Source of the DNA: an uncultured bacterium
GTDB lineage: Bacteria > Patescibacteriota > Minisyncoccia > Phycocordibacterales > CAIZIN01
Length of the DNA: 12,560 nt
Direction: 5' to 3'
Assembly: GCA_903933085.1 (NCBI GenBank)
Contig: CAIZIN010000087.1
Location: forward strand, 1-12,560
Shown: positions 5,853 to 12,400 of the stretch, piece after piece
Layout of the letters: each line of letters opens with the position of its first letter
Position numbering within the stretch: the first letter of the stretch is position 1
Notes under the pieces: model-generated
Told to the model about the DNA's origin: nothing
Database searches by the model: none
Seen by the model: only the letters and a program-made list of their open reading frames with translations
Made by a program: the position numbers and the translations under genes

Positions 5853-6158
5853 TTATTTTATTTCCTTATTGCTTTTCTTAGCAATTCGGATTTTTTTACC
5901 AGCTTCCATTTTGTAGCCAACTCGCGTTGTCTTACCGCCCTCGACTATCATTACGTTTGAAACATTGATAGGCATAGGTCGTTCAACAATTGAACCCTTC
6001 GAGCTTCCCTTTGCTCCTTTTTTGATATGTTTCTTTACAACATTAACACCATCAAGAAGAACCTTATTCTCCTTTGGGAAAGCTTTAACAACGGCACCTT
6101 TTTTGCCTTTGTCTTTACCTGTCATAACCATTACATTGTCGCCTTTTTTGATTTTCAT
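5853..6158 (-). CDS. rplX: 50S ribosomal protein L24
   Basis: L24 is an assembly initiator of the large subunit and later lies near the peptide exit. The N-terminal KOW motif is plain (MKIKKGDNVMVMTGKDKGKKG, then VVKAFPKENKVLLDGVNVVKKH, residues 1-44), followed by the SIVERPMPINVSNVMIV block and the VGYKMEAGKKIRIAKKSN end. The 101-residue length is typical. It is separated from rplN by 177 nt of inverted-repeat DNA and from rplE by 136 nt, both far longer than the few bases normal in this operon. No Shine-Dalgarno sequence is present. Confidence 0.97.
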   Translation of the reverse strand: MKIKKGDNVMVMTGKDKGKKGAVVKAFPKENKVLLDGVNVVKKHIKKGAKGSSKGSIVERPMPINVSNVMIVEGGKTTRVGYKMEAGKKIRIAKKSNKEIK

Positions 6159-6171
6159 ATATTTTTCTTAT

Positions 6172-6326
6172 GAACGAAGTGAATTAGTAAAATAATGACC
6201 CTCCAAACTTTTGCAACAAAAGCAATTACTTTCATTATTCATATCGTTTTTGTTTTTACTTATCATTTTTGTTTTGTTAATTTCTGCAAAAGTTAGGAGG
6301 GTGTGATAATTATAGTCACTACGTTC
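6172..6326. mobile_element. Candidate miniature inverted-repeat element between rplN and rplX
   Basis: The ends are GAACGAAGTGA (6172-6182) and TCACTACGTTC (6316-6326), inverted repeats matching at 10 of 11 positions. Just inside is a long inverted repeat, ACCCTCCAAACTTTTGCA (6198-6215) against TGCAAAAGTTAGGAGGGT (6285-6302), 17 of 18 matched, enclosing 69 AT-rich bases. Directly outside the ends stand CTTAT and CTTAA, possibly a target duplication. There is no ORF. The ends resemble those of the segment at 7610-7806. The alternative is a large cis-acting hairpin of the rplN-rplX message. Confidence 0.5.
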
Positions 6327-6335
6327 CTTAATTAT

Positions 6336-6707
6336 CTACACGATCTCCGGAGCCTTTGAAGCAATCGCTTGAAAACCTTTTTCAGCAATTTCTCGAGGAA
6401 TAGGACCGAATACACGTCCAGCAACTGGTTCATGCTTTACTTTGTCGATAATAACTACTGCATTTTCATCAGAACGGATATATGATCCGTCTTTTCGTCG
6501 GAAAGCTGATTTCATTCGAACAACAACAGCATGGCATACATCCTTCTTCTTGATCTGCTTTCGTGGTTCTGCTTTTTGTACAGATAGCACAACAACTTCT
6601 CCAAGTCGAGCATATCTCTTTTTTGAAGAACCTAGGACTTTGAAGACCTTTCCGACTTTAGCTCCAGAGTTGTCTGCAATCATTACAATTGTTTGTGGTT
6701 GTATCAT
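6336..6707 (-). CDS. rplN: 50S ribosomal protein L14
   Basis: L14 forms part of intersubunit bridges near L19 and the 30S. It is 123 residues, standard for the family, with the start MIQPQTIVMIADNSGAKVGK (residues 1-20, close to the universal L14 signature), AVVVRMKSAFRRKDGSYI in the middle and DENAVVIIDKVKHEPVAGRVFGPIPREI in the second half. It follows rpsQ by 6 nt. The stop is TAG and overlaps an 8-bp inverted repeat (GATAATTA at 6305-6312 with TAATTATC at 6329-6336). Confidence 0.98.
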   Translation of the reverse strand: MIQPQTIVMIADNSGAKVGKVFKVLGSSKKRYARLGEVVVLSVQKAEPRKQIKKKDVCHAVVVRMKSAFRRKDGSYIRSDENAVVIIDKVKHEPVAGRVFGPIPREIAEKGFQAIASKAPEIV

Positions 6708-6713
6708 GGCAGT

Positions 6714-6968
6714 TTATTTAATTACGATAAAACTCTTATCCTTAGAAATTGGTCGACATTCCTGAATTTCTACTATATCACCAACTTTGCAAGTATTACC
6801 TGGGTTGTGAGCCTTAAACTTCTTCTGAGAACGAATAAACTTTCCGTATTTTGGATGTTTTTCGTATCGCTCAATTTTCACAACAGCTGTATCTGTCATT
6901 TTTGTAGAAACGACTGTTCCCTTGAAAATTCGTCCTGTTGATTTTTGTTCTTTATTAATTGTTGTCAT
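6714..6968 (-). CDS. rpsQ: 30S ribosomal protein S17
   Basis: S17 is a primary 16S rRNA-binding protein with an OB fold. The 84-residue sequence has the family pattern: GRIFKGTVVSTKMTDTAVVKIERYEKHPKYGKFI (12-45), then KKFKAHNPGNTCKVGDIVEIQECRPISKDKSF. Length is normal. It sits 14 nt after rpmC and 6 nt before rplN, in the standard rplP-rpmC-rpsQ-rplN order. Confidence 0.98.
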   Translation of the reverse strand: MTTINKEQKSTGRIFKGTVVSTKMTDTAVVKIERYEKHPKYGKFIRSQKKFKAHNPGNTCKVGDIVEIQECRPISKDKSFIVIK

Positions 6969-6982
6969 ATTTAGTATTTAGT

Positions 6983-7162
6983 CTATTTTCGAGAATTAAG
7001 CTCAGTTAAAATCCGAGCTACCTCCTTTTTGAGACCTTTAGTTTCCTTCACATTTCTAGATTTACTGTGTGCAATACCAAATCGGATTACACGAAGAGCT
7101 TCCTTCTTGTCTCCAAGCTCTTTTACCAAATCTTTTTCATTTTTTGTAGATCGTTCTGCCAT
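6983..7162 (-). CDS. rpmC: 50S ribosomal protein L29
   Basis: A 59-residue ORF between rplP and rpsQ, starting MAERSTKNEKDLVKELGDKK and ending in LKKEVARILTELNSRK. L29 is a small two-helix protein near the exit tunnel and part of the docking site for trigger factor and SRP. The two-helix pattern, the RFGIAHSKSRNVKETKGLKKEVARI block (typical spacing of the L29 loop and second helix) and gene order all support the assignment. The N-terminus is somewhat divergent from well-known L29 proteins. The stop is TAG. Spacing is 10 nt from rplP. Confidence 0.93.
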   Translation of the reverse strand: MAERSTKNEKDLVKELGDKKEALRVIRFGIAHSKSRNVKETKGLKKEVARILTELNSRK

Positions 7163-7172
7163 ATTAGTTATA

Positions 7173-7595
7173 TTATTCTTCGCGAGCGATTATCTTACAT
7201 TTAACAGGAAGTTTTGTTCCGGCTTTTCTCAAAGCCTCTCTTGCAATCTCTGGTGTAACACCATCAACTTCAAAAATGATTCTTCCTGGCCAAACTTCAA
7301 AACAGTAACCTTGCACATCTCCCTTACCTTTACCAAGCTTTACTTCAGCTGGTTTCTTTGTAAAAGGTCTATCTGGAAATATTCTAATCCACATACGGCC
7401 AGTTTTACCAAGTGTTCGTGAGATAACCTTTCGAGCTGACTCGATCTGCTTTGATTCAACACGACCCTGAGTGGTCGCCTTCAAACCAAAACTACCGAAA
7501 TCAATATTCACCCCACGGTTTTCTACGCGAGCTCTAGCAGGATTTCGTCTTGCTGTATGCCATTTTCGATGTTTTACTTTCTTTGGGAGTAACAT
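7173..7595 (-). CDS. rplP: 50S ribosomal protein L16
   Basis: L16 helps position A-site tRNA and organises the peptidyl-transferase surroundings. The 140-residue protein begins MLLPKKVKHRKWHTARRNPA, has FGLKATTQGRVESKQIESARKVISR in the middle, then GKTGRMWIRIFPDRPFTKKPAEVKLGKGKGD, which is the conserved core. The stretch after GKGKGD (VQGYCFEVWPGRIIFEVDGV) follows the family pattern. It is separated from rpsC by 212 nt of repeat DNA, unusual since the two are normally adjacent, and followed by rpmC at 10 nt. Confidence 0.97.
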   Translation of the reverse strand: MLLPKKVKHRKWHTARRNPARARVENRGVNIDFGSFGLKATTQGRVESKQIESARKVISRTLGKTGRMWIRIFPDRPFTKKPAEVKLGKGKGDVQGYCFEVWPGRIIFEVDGVTPEIAREALRKAGTKLPVKCKIIAREE

Positions 7596-7609
7596 GGTTG
7601 TTTTTTGAT

Positions 7610-7806
7610 GAGCGAAGCGATTACAAAAATCACCACCCCGCCCTTCCTTATGTATTTAAGGGCGTGGGTCGGTTGATTTAAAATCACCCCGCCCTTCTAT
7701 TTAATAATTTTTAATATTTTCTTTAAACTTTAATCCTTGAATATCCACCGCCGCCCTTAAATGCTTACAGAAGGGCGGGGTTTCAAAAAATATAGTCCCT
7801 TCGGTC
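7610..7806. mobile_element. Candidate miniature inverted-repeat element with competing GC-rich hairpins between rpsC and rplP
   Basis: The ends GAGCGAAGCGA (7610-7620) and TCCCTTCGGTC (7796-7806) are imperfect inverted repeats (9 of 11) and resemble the ends of the element at 6172-6326. Inside are five GC-rich arms: ACCCCGCCCTT (7635-7645) with AAGGGCGTGGGT (7658-7669); ACCCCGCCCTTCT (7686-7698); ACCGCCGCCCTT (7747-7758) with AAGGGCGGGGT (7771-7781). The middle arm pairs perfectly over 13 bp with 7769-7781, so alternative foldings exclude one another. It ends 1 nt from the rpsC stop. There is no coding capacity. It could equally be a regulatory switch. Confidence 0.5.
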
Positions 7807-7807
7807 G

Positions 7808-8464
7808 TTATTTTTTGAAGACTTCACCCTTGTAAATCCAAGTCTTAATACCAATCTGTCCGTAAGTCATATGAGCCTCGTAACGGGAGAAGTCAATGTC
7901 TGCACGGAAAGTTTGAAGTGGAATACGTCCTCTCTTAAGCTCTTCTCGACGAGCCATTTCAGCTCCTCCAAGTCGGCCAGCGAGTGCAATACGCACACCC
8001 TTCACATCTCGGTTTGCCATTACTTTTTCCACAGTCTGCTTGAGCACGCGTCTAAATGGCATACGCTTTTCAAGTGCCTCCGCAACCATTTGACTCACAA
8101 TGTGAGCACTTGATTCTGGAGAACGAATTTCTTCAATATCTACTCGAAATTCTTCTTTGGAAATAAGATTTTCCTTCTTAAGAATTTTTAATAGGTTTGT
8201 TTTAAGTTTAATTACACCCTCACCACTTCGTCCAATAACCATACCAGGACGTGAAGTTTTGATTATTACACGTAGAGTTTTAGCACTTCTTTCAATTTCA
8301 ACTCCGTCGATATAGTATCCTCTTAGTTTCTTTTCTACATGATTTCGAATGATCATATCACCCTTCAAAAAATCACGATAATTCTGATTTATACCAAACC
8401 AACGAGACTTCCAATCTCTGATAATACCTAGTCTATGTGAATATGGGTGTACTGTGTGTGACAT
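7808..8464 (-). CDS. rpsC: 30S ribosomal protein S3
   Basis: S3 lines the mRNA entry channel and has helicase-related function there. The 218-residue protein has the N-terminal MSHTVHPYSHRLGIIRDWKSRWF, a type II KH domain with the GxxG loop at Gly78-Gly81 (PGMVIGRSGEGVI), and the C-terminal domain with GVRIALAGRLGGAEMARRE (156-174) and TYGQIGIKTWIYKGE (200-214). Length is typical. It follows rplV by 36 nt, which contain a 7-bp periodic A/T repeat, and is followed by a 212-nt gap rich in GC hairpins. Confidence 0.98.
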   Translation of the reverse strand: MSHTVHPYSHRLGIIRDWKSRWFGINQNYRDFLKGDMIIRNHVEKKLRGYYIDGVEIERSAKTLRVIIKTSRPGMVIGRSGEGVIKLKTNLLKILKKENLISKEEFRVDIEEIRSPESSAHIVSQMVAEALEKRMPFRRVLKQTVEKVMANRDVKGVRIALAGRLGGAEMARREELKRGRIPLQTFRADIDFSRYEAHMTYGQIGIKTWIYKGEVFKK

Positions 8465-8470
8465 GTGTTT

Positions 8471-8505
8471 AATTTAAAATGAAAAATTTAAAATGTAAAA
8501 TTATT
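8471..8505. repeat. Degenerate 7-bp periodic repeat at the rplV/rpsC junction
   Basis: Five consecutive units AATTTAA, AATGAAA, AATTTAA, AATGTAA, AATTATT keep a 7-bp period; the first two form a 14-bp block that recurs with one change. It overlaps the rplV stop codon and fills the gap before rpsC. It is low complexity, so partly chance is possible. Confidence 0.5.
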
Positions 8506-8941
8506 TTACAACCTTTTTACTAGTAACTTTCTTTGCAACAGTTTTTGTAACTTTCTTTACAATTTTTATCTTTTCAGTTTTTGTTTCAGATTTAGGATTT
8601 CGTGCTTCGGATTTATCTTGTTTTGCTTCCAAAACAAGATTTATATGGCTTGTTCGCTTATTTATAACATAAGCACGACCAAAAGCACGAGGCATTTGTC
8701 GTTTCATTACCACACCACCATCTACTCGAACCTCTTTTACCGTCAAAGTTTCAACATCAATACCTGAATTTTTAGCATTTGAAATAGCTGACTGTAGTAA
8801 TTTCTTGATTGGCAATCCAGCTTTTTTTGGAACAAGAGTAAGGATTGTGAGTGCTGTTCCTGCACTTTTACCTCGAATCATATCCGCAACTAGGCGAACT
8901 TTACGTGGTGACTGTCTGTATTGTGAGAGTGATGCTTTCAT
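8501..8941 (-). CDS. rplV: 50S ribosomal protein L22 with basic C-terminal extension
   Basis: L22 lines the peptide exit tunnel with its beta-hairpin loop. The conserved part is residues 1 to about 107: KASLSQYRQSPRKVRLVADMIRGK (2-25), SAISNAKNSGIDVETLTVKEV and the loop MKRQMPRAFGRAYVINKRTSHINLVL (79-104). Residues 108-146 are an extra, very Lys/Val/Thr-rich tail, as typical L22 is about 110 residues. Its first part, KSEARNPKSE (110-119), is encoded by four 7-bp repeat units (8587-8614), so the tail seems to have arisen by inclusion of intergenic repeat DNA. The gene starts 2 nt after the rpsS stop. Confidence 0.96.
   Translation of the reverse strand: MKASLSQYRQSPRKVRLVADMIRGKSAGTALTILTLVPKKAGLPIKKLLQSAISNAKNSGIDVETLTVKEVRVDGGVVMKRQMPRAFGRAYVINKRTSHINLVLEAKQDKSEARNPKSETKTEKIKIVKKVTKTVAKKVTSKKVVK
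8587..8614. repeat. Heptamer repeat inside the rplV coding sequence
   Basis: Plus-strand units CAGATTT, AGGATTT, CGTGCTT and CGGATTT, i.e. AAATCCG, AAGCACG, AAATCCT and AAATCTG on the coding strand. They encode the KSEARNPKSE segment of L22. The units belong to the same heptamer style as the arrays behind secY (AAATCTT) and rplE (AATTCCT). Confidence 0.7.
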
Positions 8942-8943
8942 AA

Positions 8944-9288
8944 TTATTTCTTTTTAGCAGCTGGAGCAGCCTTTGCTGATTTAGCAGCTGAGATTTCTGA
9001 AGCTTTTTTAGCAGCTTCAAGCTCTTTTTGCATTTTACCTCCATGTTTAACAAATTTTCGAGTTGAGGAGAATTCACCTAATCTGTGTCCTACCATATCT
9101 TCTGTAACAAGAACCTCAATATGATCCTTACCGTTATGTACACCGAATACAAAACCTATCATTTCTGGAGATATTTGGCATGCTCTTGACCATGTTTTAA
9201 TAACCCCTGTTTCCAACGGCTTTTTTCCAGCGATTTTCTTTAATAATCGTTCGTCTACGTATGGTCCTTTTTTTAGTGATCGTGTCAT
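8944..9288 (-). CDS. rpsS: 30S ribosomal protein S19 with Ala/Lys-rich C-terminal tail
   Basis: S19 lies in the 30S head and contacts S13 and the A-site region. The start was set at [16 protein letters not shown] (114 residues). The frame is open to 9351, but that longer version has a non-homologous hydrophobic leader and would begin upstream of the predicted transcription start. Family motifs: [14 protein letters not shown] (6-19), [25 protein letters not shown] and [19 protein letters not shown]. Residues after about 87 form a low-complexity Ala/Lys tail beyond the usual 92-residue length. It is the first gene of ribosomal unit 1; rplB, rplW, rplD, rplC and rpsJ do not precede it here. Confidence 0.96.
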   Translation of the reverse strand: MTRSLKKGPYVDERLLKKIAGKKPLETGVIKTWSRACQISPEMIGFVFGVHNGKDHIEVLVTEDMVGHRLGEFSSTRKFVKHGGKMQKELEAAKKASEISAAKSAKAAPAAKKK

Positions 9289-9320
9289 TATTGTGAATTT
9301 GCTCAATAAGAGCAGTGACA

Positions 9321-9351
9321 AGTATACTATCAAAAAATGAGATATTGTCAA
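9321..9351 (-). promoter_or_regulatory. Sigma70-type promoter of the rpsS-rplE unit
   Basis: On the minus strand a perfect -35 box TTGACA (9351-9346) precedes TATACT (9326-9321, 19-nt spacer, 5 of 6 matches) or overlapping TAGTAT (9329-9324, 16-nt spacer). Transcription would start near 9314, about 26 nt before the rpsS ATG. A 5-bp hairpin TGCTC/GAGCA (9300-9314) lies at the very start of this leader. It stands between the terminator of the upstream gene and rpsS. Confidence 0.75.
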
Positions 9352-9380
9352 CAGTCAGCGGGTAATTTAATAATTTACAG

Positions 9381-9417
9381 GCAAAACGAGCAGTGCTTTT
9401 GGCACCGCTCGTTTTGC
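9381..9417. terminator. Hairpin terminator between the 1020-aa gene and rpsS
   Basis: A 16-bp stem, GCAAAACGAGCAGTGC (9381-9396) against GCACCGCTCGTTTTGC (9402-9417), with one wobble pair and a 5-nt loop. It starts 29 nt after the stop of the large upstream gene. The A- and T-tracts lie inside the stem rather than as a free tail, so termination is likely but not certain. It insulates the ribosomal unit from its upstream neighbour. Confidence 0.75.
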
Positions 9418-9446
9418 TAATTCTACAGAGATTCACAAACAAACAC

Positions 9447-12400
9447 CTATATTCTCTTTAATATATCTTTTATTGCCTGCAAAGCAGCTGCAATTGAGTT
9501 TAATTGCTCAGCTTTAGACGCTGTTGGTGCAGATACAGCAGGTCGTCTAAAGTTTGCATTAACTGTTTTGTTTTCATTCATAATAATTGAACAAGCCCCC
9601 GTTCCTGAACAAGCACCGCCCCAACCTGTGAAAACAGACCCGTATAGAGGTTTAGCAGTTAGATTTGCGGTTGATCCGTTTATATAAGAATTTGCAGCAC
9701 CAATAATCACTCCTCCAGTACCTGTTATTGATGTTGTTAGAGAATAAACATTTGGATTTGGAGCCATCTGCCCCGTAACAGGAATGAAGTTTGCGCCAAC
9801 TGTCTTATTTTCATTCATGACAATTTTGCAAGTACCTGTTATAACTGAATTTGAGCAAGCGTTCCCTGTCCAACTACTAAATGCATAGCCTGGATTAGGA
9901 AGAGCACTAACATACACAGTAGATCCGCTTAAGTTTGTTTTTACTGCTCCTGCAATTATTCCATTTGCAGATTGCGTTGTTGTCAAAGAAAATAATACAG
10001 TTGAGTCTACTACTGGCTCAGGATTTTTTGTAAAGGTGGCTGTCACCTCTTTATTTCCATTCATAACAATTGAACAAGTTTCACCTCCTGAACAAGCACC
10101 ACTCCAACCTGTAAATGTCGAACCAGAAGATGGTATAGCTCTTAGAGTCGCAGTTGATCCGATCGAATATATACTTGTTGCCCCACTAACTATTCCAGTC
10201 CCAGTACCTGTTTTTGAAACAGTTAGAGTTACAGGGGCTGTTACTGATGAATTGATTGTAAAGGAATTACTATAACCTATGTTTCCACGAACATCCCCGG
10301 CATTTGAATTAGTTGAAAGCTCTGAAATTCTTAGATAATAATCTCCATATGAAAGATTTCTTGGTACAGTCCATTTATATCCATTATTATCATGATCGAG
10401 CCAGTCCCATTTTGCTATACTATCGTCACCCTTCTTCAAGATTGCGAAACCATATTGAGAGTTAGGTACAGATGGATTCCAACTTACAGATACTGTTTGT
10501 CCAGGAGTAAATGTTTCTCCACCACGTGGTGAGGTGACATTTAACCGTGTTGCAAGATTACCTTGAACAATATTAAAGTTTCTGTCTGAACTATCTGAAG
10601 AATTTTCTCTTACAATATTAACTGAAAATGAACCAGGTACTATAGCTTTTAGATAGAATTCTGATGGAATCCAAGCAAAAGATCCTGTATCCGGAGCGTT
10701 GAATGAAAGAGTGTCTTGAACATTATTATAAGTATAACCAATCGGTGAAAAATTAAGGTTTATTCTAACTGTCTTATTAGGGTTTGCACCAGTCCATTTA
10801 ATGACCGTCTTTTCACCAGTTTTAATTTGTTCTCCTCCGTTTGGCGAAATGACGGTAACTGAAGGTTGGGTCGTTGAGTTAAAAGCAGTAAGTTGAATAT
10901 TAATTGCGGAGTTTGATATATTAAAACTGTCACTTAAAACATCATTGCAATTAGAACAATAATTACCAGCTGAATTCGCTGAACTACCTAGAATTCGATA
11001 CGGCCCCTGAGAAAGAGATTTCACTGGCCATATAACAGTACCAGTAAGATCTGTTACATTTAGTCCATCCCAAACAAGAGAGCCTGTCATTTTATTATTT
11101 AACGAAATCCAACCTAAAACTGTTCCATCTTTATCATATCTACTGTCAACCAACCCAATCTTAACGTTATCTGAACCATTTGCCCAAGATATATTTATTT
11201 GAGCTTTCTGATCTGACCCATCACATGCCCTTGAAACCCCAAAACTATTACTCTTTCCATACTTAGGATCTTCTATTTGAATATTTCCATAAAGTGTACA
11301 TCCTCCCTTTTCTGATTTATCTAACCATGAAACAGGAAATGTTCCAGTTACATTTTGTTGCCCAATTTCTGAATATCCAATTTTTAACGGACCCTTGTAA
11401 ACACCATTGACGTAGACTTTACTACTATTAGCATAAAGCCTATTACCAACAACAGTTACACTATCACCTTTTACTGTTGCGTTCGTAATATATGGTGATT
11501 TTTCACCAATAATTGTTACGGGTAAAGATTTCAAATTTTGGTAAGCTAATTGATCGTACGCTGATATACCACTCTTATCCAAAATACCAACAACACCCAA
11601 AGACAATGTATATGTACCTGCAAACATCACTTGAGGATTTTCTGATGTTTGAATACTGAAAGTTGCTTTTGTACCAGCTTTAACCCTCCACGCATCATTA
11701 TTTGTTCCATACTGACTAGGAACTGATTCTTTCACAGTATTGTTTATACCCTGAAAGGATGTAGTGTGTGCGTTTGTAAATACTTGTCTTCCATCTTTGT
11801 CAGAAATAGTAAGAGTTAGATAAGAAATCAAAACATCATTTGCGCCAGCTTGCACAGTCACTGTTCCTGATCCATCTAATCTTGATTCATTTCTATTTCT
11901 ATCATAGACAAGTTTTAACGTTGGTTTTTCAACAAAACTAACCACCCCAGTAGATGTAGCTTTTGGACTTATATTATTTGGATTTGAAATAATAACACTT
12001 GCAAAAGCATAATTTGTTGAATTTACATTTCCATTTGTAAATGCTTTAAAATCTACTGTCTGCCTAGCATTACTGTAGTTGTTAGACTTAAGTATTTTTT
12101 TATACACTCCCGCTCCAACAAAATCCATATTAAAATCACTGTTACAAAGATTTATACCAGATTCTCCATAATACAAAAATACACCTGCTGGACACACAGC
12201 GCGAAGAGTTACAGATATTGGATCAATCTTGTTCTGATCAAACGTAGCTTTGAGGTTCACTTCTCCGTATGAATCTGTGTTTGCTACCAAAGTCAATCCT
12301 GAATTATTTTGTCTTGCTAATAAAATATTAAGTTGTGTCACTAACTGAGCAATCATTGCTTCAAGTCTTGCAATAAGTGCAGGAGCAGAATCTGAAGTAG

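Noticed and set aside
6309..6314. Perfect TATAAT on the minus strand just after rplN, possible internal promoter
   Set aside because: No acceptable -35 box or extended -10 at the right distance; the DNA is AT-rich and part of an inverted repeat.
9289..9351. Longer rpsS start at 9351 giving a hydrophobic N-terminal leader
   Set aside because: S19 homology starts at the [11 protein letters not shown] methionine, and the longer version would begin at the -35 box, upstream of the predicted transcript start.
10036..10275. Plus-strand ORF opposite the large secreted-protein gene, and similar ORFs opposite ribosomal genes (e.g. 670-942, 1408-1602, 7029-7421)
   Set aside because: They are antisense shadows of clearly coding minus-strand genes, with no homology or signals of their own.
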